This document shows positions 22,586 through 34,513 of a DNA stretch of 64,000 bases, piece after piece. This stretch comes from Bombus terrestris (lineage: Eukaryota > Arthropoda > Insecta > Hymenoptera > Apidae). Both the position numbers and the translations under genes were made by a program. The stretch lies in assembly GCF_910591885.1 (NCBI RefSeq), contig NW_025963555.1:62001-126000 (forward strand), written 5' to 3'. The notes beneath the pieces were generated by a model, which was given only the letters and a program-made list of their open reading frames with translations, had not been told where the DNA came from and ran no database searches. Each line of letters starts with the position of its first letter. Within the stretch, counting starts at the first letter, position 1.

Positions 22586-23851
22586 AATTTGCAAGCCATA
22601 CACATACCTTATATTGCCTTGCATATATTTCGTGTTATTACCTAATTTTGTCAGACATTTCGGACATCACATTGCACTGTACTATGTGGAAATAGTACTA
22701 TTTATATGAAACTATTCATAAACTGTAAACATTTGTCAGTAGGCAATAGGATAAAGACTTCCGGCTCCTCGGGCTGGTGCGAATAATTCAATGTCCGTAT
22801 GTGCCAAACCGTTGGTTTGTGACACACCTTTACGCGTATCTCGCTCGCTGCGCTCGCTCGAAAACTATAGCCTAACCTAAAACCAATCCAAATTGCGTTC
22901 ATTATTCGATATGGTGGCGACATATTTCAAATTTGGGAACGTGTCGGATCGGATGTGAGGTTGGACTAAATTTTTACTAGCGAGCGGAGCGAGCGAGCAA
23001 CGATCACAATTTCCAAGCTATACATATACCTTATATCGCCTTGCATATATTTCGTGTTACTACCTTATTTTGTCAGCCATTTCGGACATCACATTGCACT
23101 GTAGTATGTGGAAATAGTACTATTTATGTGAAACTATTCATAAACTGTAAACATTTGTCAGTAGGCAATAGGATAAAGACTTCCGGCTCCTCGGGCTGGT
23201 GCGAATATTTCAATGTCCATATGTGCCAAACCGTTGGTTTGTGACACACCTTAACGCGTATCTCGCTCGCTGCGCTCGCTCGAAAACTATAGCCTAACCT
23301 AAAACCAATCCAAATTGCGTTCATTATTCGATATGGTGGCGACACATTTCGAATTTGCGAACGTGTCGGATCGGTTGTGAGGTTGGACAGGATTTTTACG
23401 AGAGAGCGGAGCGAGCGAGCAACGATCACAATTTCCTAGCTATACATATACCTTATATTGCCTTCCATATAATTCGTGTTATTACCTAATTTTGTCAGAC
23501 ATTTCGGACATCACATTGCACTGTACGATGTGGAAATAGTACTACTTATGTGAAACTATTCATAAACCGTAAACATTTGTCAGTAGGCAATAGGATAAAG
23601 ACTTCCGGCTCCTCGGGCTGGTGCGAATATTTCAATGTCCATATGTGCCAAACCGTTGGTTTGTGACACACCTTTACGCGTATCTCGCTCGCTGCGCTCG
23701 CTCGAAAACTATAGCCTAACCTAAAACCAATCCATCTTGCGTTCATTATTCGATATGGTGGCGACATATTTCGAATTTGCGAACGTGTCGTATCGGTTGT
23801 GAGGTTGGACAGGATTTTTACGAGCGAGCGGAGCGAGCGAGCAACGATCAC
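22586..23851 (+). repeat. 3-mer HOR, copy 2 (1,266 bp)
   Basis: It covers the monomers starting at 22702, 23124 and 23546. I saw no base difference from copy 1 across the marks compared. The first difference comes after the copy, where CGTGATATTACC near 23899 replaces CGTGTTATTACC. Copy 2 is then followed by a 421-bp class B unit (23968), not a third copy. This is the least diverged tandem duplication in the window and probably one of the youngest, unless it is an assembly artefact. Confidence 0.9.
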
Positions 23852-26076
23852 AATTTGCAAGCCATACACATACCTTATATTGCCTTGCATATATTTCGTG
23901 ATATTACCTAATTTTGTCAGACATTTCGGACATCACATTGCACTGTACTATGTGGAAATAGTACTATTTATATGAAACTATTCATAAACTGTAAACATTT
24001 GTCAATAGGCAATAGGACAAAGACTTCCGGCTCCTCGGGCTGGTGCGAATATTTCAATGTCCGTATGTGCCAAACCGTTGATTTTGACACACCTTTACGC
24101 GTATCTCGCTCGCTACGCTCGCTCGAAAACCATAGCCTAACCTAAAACCAATCCATCTTGCGTTCATTATTCGATACGGTGGCGACATATTTCAAATTTG
24201 GGAACGTATCGGATCGGATGTGAGGTTGGACTAAATTTTTACGAGCGAGCGGAGCGAGCGAGCAACGGTCACAATTTCCAAGCTATACATATACCTTATA
24301 TTGCCTTGCATATATTTCGTGTTACTACCTTATTTTGTCAGCCATTTCGGACATCACATTGCACTGTAGTCTGAGGAAATAGTACTATTTATGTGAAACT
24401 ATTCATAAACTGTAAACACTTGTCAGTAGGCAATAGGATAAAGACTTCCGGCTCCTCGGGCTGGTGCGAATATTTCAATGTCTGTATGTGCCAAACCGTT
24501 GGTTTGTGACACACCGTTGCGCGTGTCTCGCTCGCCGCGCTCGCTCGAAAATTATAGCCTAACCTAAAACCAATCCATCTTGCGTTCATTATTCGATATG
24601 GTGGCGACATATTTCGAATTTGCGAACGTGTCGGATCGGTTGTGAGGTTGGACAGGATTTCTACGAGCGAGCGGAGCGAGCGAGCAACGATCACAATTTG
24701 CAAGCCATACACATACCTTATATTGCCTTGCATATATTTCGTGTTATTACCTAATTTTGTCAGACATTTCGGACATCACATTGCACTCTACTATGTGGAA
24801 ATAGTACTATTTATATGAAACTATTCATAAACTGTAAACATTTGTCAGTAGGCAATAGGATAAAGACTTCCGGCTCCTCGGGCTGGTGCGAATAATTCAA
24901 TGTCCGTATGTGCCAAACCGTTGGTTTGTGACACACCTTTACGCGTATCTCGCTTGCTGCGCTCGCTCGAAAACTATAGCCTAACCTAAAACCAATCCAT
25001 CTTGCGTTCATTATTCGATATTGTGGCGACATATTTCAAATTTGGGAACGTGTCGGATCGGATGTGAGGTTGGACTAAATTTTTACGAGCGAGCGGAGCG
25101 AGCGAGCAACGGTCACAATTTCCAAGCTATACATATACCTTATATCGCCTTGCATATATTTCGTGTTACTACCTTATTTTGTCAGTCATTTCGGACATCA
25201 CATTGCACTGTAGTATGTGGAAATAGTACTATTTAGGTGAAACTATTCATAAACTGTAAACATTTGTCAGTAGGCAATAGGACAAAGACTTCCGGCTCCT
25301 CGGGCTGGTGCGAATATTTCAATGTCCGTATGTGCCAAACCGTTGGTTTTTGACACACCTTTACGCGTATCTCGCTCGCTGCGCTCGCTCGAAAACTATA
25401 GCCCAACCTAAAACCAATCCATCTTGCGTTCATTATTCGATATGGTGGCGACATATTTCGAATTTGCGAACGTGTCGGATCGGTTGTGAGGTTGGACAGG
25501 ATTTTTACGAGAGAGCGGAGCGAGCGAGCAACGATCACAATTTCCTAGCTATACATATACCTTATATTGCCTTCCATATAATTCGTGTTATTACCTAATT
25601 TTGTCAGACATTTCGGACATCACATTGCACTGTACGATGTGGAAATAGTACTACTTATGTGAAACTATTCATAAACCGTAAACATTTGTCAGTAGGCAAT
25701 AGGATAAAGACTTCCGGCTCCTCGGGCTGGTGCGAATATTTCAATGTCCGTATGTGCCAAACCGTTGGTTTGTGACACACCTTTACGCGTATCTCGCTCG
25801 CTGCGCTCGCTCGAAAACTATAGCCTAACCTAAAACCAATCCATCTTGCGTTCATTATTCGATATTGTGGCGACATATTTCAAATTTGGGAACGTGTCGG
25901 ATCGGATGTGAGGTTGGACTAAATTTTTACGAGCGAGCGGAGCGAGCGAGCAACGGTCACAATTTCCAAGCTATACATATACCTTATATCGCCTTGCATA
26001 TATTTCGTGTTACTACCTTATTTTGTCAGCCATTTCGGACATCACATTGCACTGTAGTATGTGGAAATAGTACTAC
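23546..26076 (+). repeat. 6-mer HOR, copy 1 (2,531 bp)
   Basis: Monomers start at 23546, 23968 (421 bp), 24389, 24811, 25233 and 25655. Rare marks are GTGTCGTATCGG, CGATACGGTGGCG, GTAGTCTGAGG, GCGCGTGTCTCGCTCGCCGCG, CACTCTACTATG, CTCGCTTGCTGCG, GTCAGTCATTTCGG, TTTAGGTGAAAC, AGCCCAACC and TTCCTAGC, in that order. Its first monomer is shared with the preceding 3-mer, so the two HOR forms overlap by one unit. Confidence 0.92.
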
Positions 26077-28607
26077 TTATGTGAAACTATTCATAAACCG
26101 TAAACATTTGTCAGTAGGCAATAGGATAAAGACTTCCGGCTCCTCGGGCTGGTGCGAATATTTCAATGTCCATATGTGCCAAACCGTTGGTTTGTGACAC
26201 ACCTTTACGCGTATCTCGCTCGCTGCGCTCGCTCGAAAACTATAGCCTAACCTAAAACCAATCCATCTTGCGTTCATTATTCGATATGGTGGCGACATAT
26301 TTCGAATTTGCGAACGTGTCGTATCGGTTGTGAGGTTGGACAGGATTTTTACGAGCGAGCGGAGCGAGCGAGCAACGATCACAATTTGCAAGCCATACAC
26401 ATACCTTATATTGCCTTGCATATATTTCGTGTTATTACCTAATTTTGTCAGACATTTCGGACATCACATTGCACTGTACTATGTGGAAATAGTACTATTT
26501 ATATGAAACTATTCATAAACTGTAAACATTTGTCAGTAGGCAATAGGACAAAGACTTCCGGCTCCTCGGGCTGGTGCGAATATTTCAATGTCCGTATGTG
26601 CCAAACCGTTGATTTTGACACACCTTTACGCGTATCTCGCTCGCTACGCTCGCTCGAAAACCATAGCCTAACCTAAAACCAATCCATCTTGCGTTCATTA
26701 TTCGATACGGTGGCGACATATTTCAAATTTGGGAACGTATCGGATCGGATGTGAGGTTGGACTAAATTTTTACGAGCGAGCGGAGCGAGCGAGCAACGGT
26801 CACAATTTCCAAGCTATACATATACCTTATATTGCCTTGCATATATTTCGTGTTACTACCTTATTTTGTCAGCCATTTCGGACATCACATTGCACTGTAG
26901 TCTGAGGAAATAGTACTATTTATGTGAAACTATTCATAAACTGTAAACACTTGTCAGTAGGCAATAGGATAAAGACTTCCGGCTCCTCGGGCTGGTGCGA
27001 ATATTTCAATGTCTGTATGTGCCAAACCGTTGGTTTGTGACACACCTTTGCGCGTGTCTCGCTCGCCGCGCTCGCTCGAAAATTATAGCCTAACCTAAAA
27101 CCAATCCATCTTGCGTTCATTATTCGATATGGTGGCGACATATTTCGAATTTGCGAACGTGTCGGATCGGTTGTGAGGTTGGACAGGATTTCTACGAGCG
27201 AGCGGAGCGAGCGAGCAACGATCACAATTTGCAAGCCATACACATACCTTATATTGCCTTGCATATATTTCGTGTTATTACCTAATTTTGTCAGACATTT
27301 CGGACATCACATTGCACTCTACTATGTGGAAATAGTACTATTTATATGAAACTATTCATAAACTGTAAACATTTGTCAGTAGGCAATAGGATAAAGACTT
27401 CCGGCTCCTCGGGCTGGTGCGAATAATTCAATGTCCGTATGTGCCAAACCGTTGGTTTGTGACACACCTTTACGCGTATCTCGCTTGCTGCGCTCGCTCG
27501 AAAACTATAGCCTAACCTAAAACCAATCCATCTTGCGTTCATTATTCGATATTGTGGCGACATATTTCAAATTTGGGAACGTGTCGGATCGGATGTGAGG
27601 TTGGACTAAATTTTTACGAGCGAGCGGAGCGAGCGAGCAACGGTCACAATTTCCAAGCTATACATATACCTTATATCGCCTTGCATATATTTCGTGTTAC
27701 TACCTTATTTTGTCAGTCATTTCGGACATCACATTGCACTGTAGTATGTGGAAATAGTACTATTTAGGTGAAACTATTCATAAACTGTAAACATTTGTCA
27801 GTAGGCAATAGGACAAAGACTTCCGGCTCCTCGGGCTGGTGCGAATATTTCAATGTCCGTATGTGCCAAACCGTTGGTTTTTGACACACCTTTACGCGTA
27901 TCTCGCTCGCTGCGCTCGCTCGAAAACTATAGCCCAACCTAAAACCAATCCATCTTGCGTTCATTATTCGATATGGTGGCGACATATTTCGAATTTGCGA
28001 ACGTGTCGGATCGGTTGTGAGGTTGGACAGGATTTTTACGAGAGAGCGGAGCGAGCGAGCAACGATCACAATTTCCTAGCTATACATATACCTTATATTG
28101 CCTTCCATATAATTCGTGTTATTACCTAATTTTGTCAGACATTTCGGACATCACATTGCACTGTACGATGTGGAAATAGTACTACTTATGTGAAACTATT
28201 CATAAACCGTAAACATTTGTCAGTAGGCAATAGGATAAAGACTTCCGGCTCCTCGGGCTGGTGCGAATATTTCAATGTCCGTATGTGCCAAACCGTTGGT
28301 TTGTGCCACACCTTTACGCGTATCTCGCTCGCTGCGCTCGCTCGAAAACTATAGCCTAACCTAAAACCAATCCATCTTGCGTTCATTATTCGATATTGTG
28401 GCGACATATTTCAAATTTGGGAACGTGTCGGATCGGATGTGAGGTTGGACTAAATTTTTACGAGCGAGCGGAGCGAGCGAGCAACGGTCACAATTTCCAA
28501 GCTATACATATACCTTATATCGCCTTGCATATATTTCGTGTTACTACCTTATTTTGTCAGCCATTTCGGACATCACATTGCACTGTAGTATGTGGAAATA
28601 GTACTAT
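26077..28607 (+). repeat. 6-mer HOR, copy 2 (2,531 bp)
   Basis: Monomers start at 26077, 26499 (421 bp), 26920, 27342, 27764 and 28186. All the marks of copy 1 recur in order. Differences seen are CATTTGTCAGTAGGC versus CATTTGTCAATAGGC, CACCTTTGCGCG versus CACCGTTGCGCG, GTTTGTGCCACACC versus GTTTGTGACACACC, and one base near 26440. A third copy starts at 28608 but diverges after two monomers. Confidence 0.92.
28324..28481. repeat. CG-rich inverted repeat inside the monomer (clear example)
   Basis: The left arm at 28324-28348 (CTCGCTCGCT, then GCGCTCGCTCG and AAAA) is the reverse complement of the right arm at 28456-28481 (TTTTACGAGCGAGCG, then GAGCGAGCGAG). There is one central mismatch and one bulged A, giving about 24 base pairs around a 107-nt interval. 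Every monomer carries the pair. Left-arm centres vary (GCTGCG, GCTACG, GCTGTG, GCCATG, GCCGCG). The right arm varies independently (GAGAGAGCGG, GCAGGCGG, GCGATCGAGC), and I see no compensatory changes. The structure could extrude as a cruciform or foldback. It may be the remnant of a terminal inverted repeat, but neither is shown. Confidence 0.85.
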
Positions 28608-31137
28608 TTATGTGAAACTATTCATAAACTGTAAACATTTGTCAGTAGGCAATAGGATAAAGACTTCCGGCTCCTCGGGCTGGTGCGAATATTTCAATGT
28701 CTGTATGTGCCAAACCGTTGGTTTGTGACACACCTTTACGCGTGTCTCGCTCGCTGCGCTCGCTCGAAAACTATAGCCTAACCTAAAACCAATCCATCTT
28801 GCGTTCATTATTCGATATGGTGGCGACATATTTCGAATTTGCGAACGTGTCGTATCGGTTGTGAGGTTGGACAGGATTTTTACGAGCGAGCGGAGCGAGC
28901 GAGCAACGATCACAATTTGCAAGCCATACACATACCTTATATTGCCTTGCATATATTTCGTGTTATTACCTAATTTTGTCAGACATTTCGGACATCACAT
29001 TGCACTGTACTATGTGGAAATAGTACTATTTATATGAAACTATTCATAAACTGTAAACATTTGTCAATAGGCAATAGGACAAAGACTTCCGGCTCCTCGG
29101 GCTGGTGCGAATATTTCAATGTCCGTATGTGCCAAACCGTTGATTTTGACACACCTTTACGCGTATCTCGCTCGCTACGCTCGCTCGAAAACCATAGCCT
29201 AACCTAAAACCAATCCATCTTGCGTTCATTATTCGATATGGTGGCGACATATTTCAAATTTGGGAACGTGTCGGATCGGATGTGAGGTTGGACTAAATTT
29301 TTACGAGCGAGCGGAGCGAGCGAGCAACGGTCACAATTTCCAAGCTATACATATACCTTATATCGCCTTGCATATATTTCGTGTTACTACCTTATTTTGT
29401 CAGCCATTTAGGACATCACATTGCACTGTAGTATGTGGAAATAGTACTATTTATGTGAAACTATTCATAAACTGTAAACATTTGTCAGTAGGCAATAGGA
29501 TAAAGACTTCCGGCTCCTCGGGCTGGTGCGAATATTTCAATGTCCATATGTGCCAAACCGTTGGTTTGTGACACACCTTAACGCGTATCTCGCTCGCTGC
29601 GCTCGCTCGAAAACTATAGCCTAACCTAAAACCAATCCAAATTGCGTTCATTATTCGATATGGTGGCGACACATTTCGAATTTGCGAACGTGTCGGATCG
29701 GTTGTGAGGTTGGACAGGATTTTTACGAGAGAGCGGAGCGAGCGAGCAACGATCACAATTTCCTAGCTATACATATACCTTATATTGCCTTCCATATAAT
29801 TCGTGTTATTACCTAATTTTGTCAGACATTTCGGACATCACATTGCACTGTACGATGTGGAAATAGTACTACTTATGTGAAACTATTCATAAACCGTAAA
29901 CATTTGTCAGTAGGCAATAGGATAGAGACTTCCGGCTCCTCGGGCTGGTGCGAATATTTCAATGTCCATATGTGCCAAACCGTTGGTTTGTGACACACCT
30001 TTACGCGTATCTCGCTCGCTGCGCTCGCTCGAAAACTATAGCCTAACCTAAAACCAATCCATCTTGCGTTCATTATTCGATATTGTGGCGACATATTTCA
30101 AATTTGGGAACGTGTCGGATCGGATGTGAGGTTGGACTAAATTTTTACGAGCGAGCGGAGCGAGCGAGCAACGGTCACAATTTCCAAGCTATACATATAC
30201 CTTATATCGCCTTGCATATATTTCGTGTTACTACCTTATTTTGTCAGCCATTTCGGACATCACATTGCACTGTAGTATGTGGAAATAGTACTATTTATGT
30301 GAAACTATTCATAAACTGTAAACATTTGTCAGTAGGCAATAGGATAAAGACTTCCGGCTCCTCGGGCTGGTGCGAATATTTCAATGTCTGTATGTGCCAA
30401 ACCGTTGGTTTGTGACACACCTTTACGCGTGTCTCGCTCGCTGCGCTCGCTCGAAAACTATAGCCTAACCTAAAACCAATCCATCTTGCGTTCATAATTC
30501 GATATGGTGGCGACATATTTCGAATTTGCGAACGTGTCGTATCGGTTGTGAGGTTGGACAGGATTTTTACGAGCGAGCGGAGCGAGCGAGCAACGATCAC
30601 AATTTGCAAGCCATACACATACCTTATATTGCCTTGCATATATTTCGTGTTATTACCTAATTTTGTCAGACATTTCGGACATCACATTGCACTGTACTAT
30701 GTGGAAATAGTACTATTTATATGAAACTATTCATAAACTGTAAACATTTGTCAATAGGCAATAGGACAAAGACTTCCGGCTCCTCGGGCTGGTGCGAATA
30801 TTTCAATGTCCGTATGTGCCAAACCGTTGATTTTGACACACCTTTACGCGTATCTCGCTCGCTACGCTCGCTCGAAAACCATAGCCTAACCTAAAACCAA
30901 TCCATCTTGCGTTCATTATTCGATATGGTGGCGACATATTTCAAATTTGGGAACGTATCGGATCGGATGTGAGGTTGGACTAAATTTTTACGAGCGAGCG
31001 GAGCGAGCGAGCAACGGTCACAATTTCCAAGCTATACATATACCTTATATTGCCTTGCATATATTTCGTGTTACTACCTTATTTTGTCAGCCATTTCGGA
31101 CATCACATTGCACTGTAGTCTGAGGAAATAGTACTAT
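28608..31137 (+). repeat. 4-mer (1,687 bp) and the start of a second 4-mer
   Basis: Monomers start at 28608, 29030 (421 bp), 29451, 29873, 30295 and 30717 (421 bp). The stretch from about 28396 to 29260 recurs at 30083-30950 (offset 1687). The unit 29451 is of the 3-mer kind, matching 23124 at offset 6327 with CACCTTAACGCG and TTCCTAGC. The unit 29873 is a hybrid: its left has GTCCATATGTG as in 22280, its right has GATATTGTGGCG as in 25655. The block therefore looks like a 3-mer piece spliced into the third 6-mer copy. Confidence 0.82.
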
Positions 31138-34100
31138 TTATGTGAAACTATTCATAAACTGTAAACACTTGTCAGTAGGCAATAGGATAAAGACTTCCGG
31201 CTCCTCGGGCTGGTGCGAATATTTCAATGTCTGTATGTGCCAAACCGTTGGTTTGTGACACACCTTTGCGCGTGTCTCGCTCGCCGCGCTCGCTCGAAAA
31301 TTATAGCCTAACCTAAAACCAATCCATCTTGCGTTCATAATTCGATATGGTGGCGACATATTTCGAATTTGCGAACGTGTCGGATCGGTTGTGAGGTTGG
31401 ACAGGATTTCTACGAGCGAGCGGAGCGAGCGAGCAACGATCACAATTTGCAAGCCATACACATACCTTATATTGCCTTGCATATATTTCGTGTTATTACC
31501 TAATTTTGTCAGACATTTCGGACATCACATTGCACTGTACTATGTGGAAATAGTACTATTTATATGAAACTATTCATAAACTGTAAACATTTGTCAGTAG
31601 GCAATAGGACAAAGACTTCCGGCTCCTCGGGCTGGTGCGAATAATTCAATGTCCGTATGTGCCAAACCGTTGGTTTGTGACACACCTTTACGCGTATCTC
31701 GCTCGCTGCGCTCGCTCGAAAACTATAGCCTAACCTAAAACCAATCCATCTTGCGTTCATTATTCGATATTGTGGCGACATATTTCAAATTTGGGAACGT
31801 GTCGGATCGGATGTGAGGTTGGACTAAATTTTTACGAGCGAGCGGAGCGAGCGAGCAACGGTCACAATTTCCAAGCTATACATATACCTTATATCGCCTT
31901 GCATATATTTCGTGTTACTACCTTATTTTGTCAGCCATTTCGGACATCACATTGCACTGTAGTATGTGGAAATAGTACTATTTATGTGAAACTATTCATA
32001 AACTGTAAACATTTGTCAGTAGGCAATAGGACAAAGACTTCCGGCTCCTCGGGCTGGTGCGAATATTTCAATGTCCGTATGTGCCAAACCGTTGGTTTGT
32101 GACACACCTTAACGCGTATCTCGCTCGCTGCGCTCGCTCGAAAACTATAGCCTAACCTAAAACCAATCCATCTTGCGTTCATTATTCGATATGGTGGCGA
32201 CATATTTCAAATTTGGGAACGTATCGGATCGGATGTGAGGTTGGACTAAATTTTTACGAGCGAGCGGAGCGAGCGAGCAACGGTCACAATTTCCAAGCTA
32301 TACATATACCTTATATTGCCTTGCATATATTTCGTGTTACTACCTTATTTTGTCAGCCATTTCGGACATCACATTGCACTGTAGTCTGAGGAAATAGTAC
32401 TATTTATGTGAAACTATTCATAAACTGTAAACACTTGTCAGTAGGCAATAGGATAAAGACTTCCGGCTCCTCGGGCTGGTGCGAATATTTCAATGTCCAT
32501 ATGTGCCAAACCGTTGGTTTGTGACACACCTTTGCGCGTGTCTCGCTCGCCGCGCTCGCTCGAAAATTATAGCCTAACCTAAAACCAATCCATCTTGCGT
32601 TCATTATTCGATATGGTGGCGACACATTTCGAATTTGCGAACGTGTCGGATCGGTTGTGAGGTTGGACAGGATTTTTACGAGAGAGCGGAGCGAGCGAGC
32701 AACGATCACAATTTCCAAGCTATACATATACCTTATATTGCCTTCCATATAATTCGTGTTATTACCTAATTTTGTCAGACATTTCGGACATCACATTGCA
32801 CTGTACGATGTGGAAATAGTACTACTTATGTGAAACTATTCATAAACCGTAAACATTTGTCAGTAGGCAATAGGATAAAGACTTCCGGCTCCTCGGGCTG
32901 GTGCGAATATTTCAATGTCTGTATGTGCCAAACCGTTGGTTTGTGACACACCTTTGCGCGTGTCTCGCTCGCTGCGCTCGCTCGAAAACTATAGCCTAAC
33001 CTAAAACCAATCCATCTTGCGTTCATTATTCGATATGGTGGCGACATATTTCGAATTTGCGAACGTGTCGGATCGGTTGTGCGGTTGGACAGGATTTTTA
33101 CGAGCGAGCGGAGCGAGCGAGCAACGATCACAATTTGCAAGCCATACACATACCTTATATTGCCTTGCATATATTTCGTGTTATTACCTAATTTTGTCAG
33201 ACATTTCGGACATCACATTGCACTCTACTATGTGGAAATAGTACTATTTATATGAAACTATTCATAAACTGTAAACATTTGTCAGTAGGCAATAGGATAA
33301 AGACTTCCGGCTCCTCGGGCTGGTGCGAATAATTCAATGTCCGTATGTGCCAAACCGTTGGTTTGTGACACACCTTAACGCGTATCTCGCTCGCTGCGCT
33401 CGCTCGAAAACTATAGCCTAACCTAAAACCAATCCAAATTGCGTTCATTATTCGATATGGTGGCGACATATTTCAAATTTGGGAACGTGTCGGATCGGAT
33501 GTGAGGTTGGACTAAATTTTTACGAGCGAGCGGAGCGAGCGAGCAACGATCACAATTTCCAAGCTATACATATACCTTATATTGCCTTCCATATAATTCG
33601 TGTTATTACCTAATTTTGTCAGACATTTCGGACATCACATTGCACTGTACGATGTGGAAATAGTACTACTTATGTGAAACTATTCATAAACCGTAAACAT
33701 TTGTCAGTAGGCAATAGGATAAAGACTTCCGGCTCCTCGGGCTGGTGCGAATATTTCAATGTCCATATGTGCCAAACCGTTGGTTTGTGACACACCTTTA
33801 CGCGTATCTCGCTCGCTGCGCTCGCTCGAATACTATAGCCTAACCTAAAACCAATCCATCTTGCGTTCATTATTCGATATGGTGGCGACATATTTCAAAT
33901 TTGGGAACGTATCGGATCGGATGTGAGGTTGGACTAAATTTTTACGAGCGAGCGGAGCGAGCGAGCAACGGTCACAATTTCCAAGCTATACATATACCTT
34001 ATATTGCCTTGCATATATTTCGTGTTACTACCTTATTTTGTCAGCCATTTCGGACATCACATTGCACTGTAGTATGTGGAAATAGTACTATTTATGTGAA

Positions 34101-34513
34101 ACTATTCATAAACTGTAAACATTTGTCAGTATGCAATAGGACAAAGACTTCCGGCTCCTCGGGCTGGTGCGAATAATTCAATGTCCGTATGTGCCAAACC
34201 GTTGGTTTGTGACACACCTTAACGCGTATCTCGCTCGCTGCGCTCGCTCGAAAACTATAGCCTAACCTAAAACCAATCCAAATTGCGTTCATTATTCGAT
34301 ATGGTGGCGACATATTTCAAATTTGGGAACGTGTCGGATCGGATGTGAGGTTGGACTAAATTTTTACGAGCGAGCGGAGCGAGCGAGCAACGATCACAAT
34401 TTCCAAGCCATACATATACCTTATATTGCCTTGCATATATTTCGTGTTACTACCTTATTTTGTCAGCCATTTCGGACATCATATTGCACTGTAGTATGTG
34501 GAAATAGTACTAT
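31138..34513 (+). repeat. Mosaic block of 6-mer and 12-mer type monomers
   Basis: Monomers start at 31138, 31560, 31982, 32404, 32826, 33248, 33670 and 34092. The units 31138 and 31560 continue the 6-mer type (matching 26920 and 27342 at offset 4218). The unit 33248 has a left part like position 1 of the later 12-mer (CACTCTACTATG, GAATAATTCAATG, CACCTTAACGCG, CCAAATTGCG) but a tail with GCCTTCCATATAATTCG. The unit 33670 carries private TCGAATACTATAGCC. The private string CAGTATGCAATAGG near 34130 recurs in the next monomer near 34552. Confidence 0.78.

Noticed and set aside
21436..23967. Assembly duplication instead of a biological one for the identical 3-mer pair
   Set aside because: It cannot be excluded from sequence alone. 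Similar graded duplications throughout the window make a biological origin plausible, so it was kept as a finding with this caveat.
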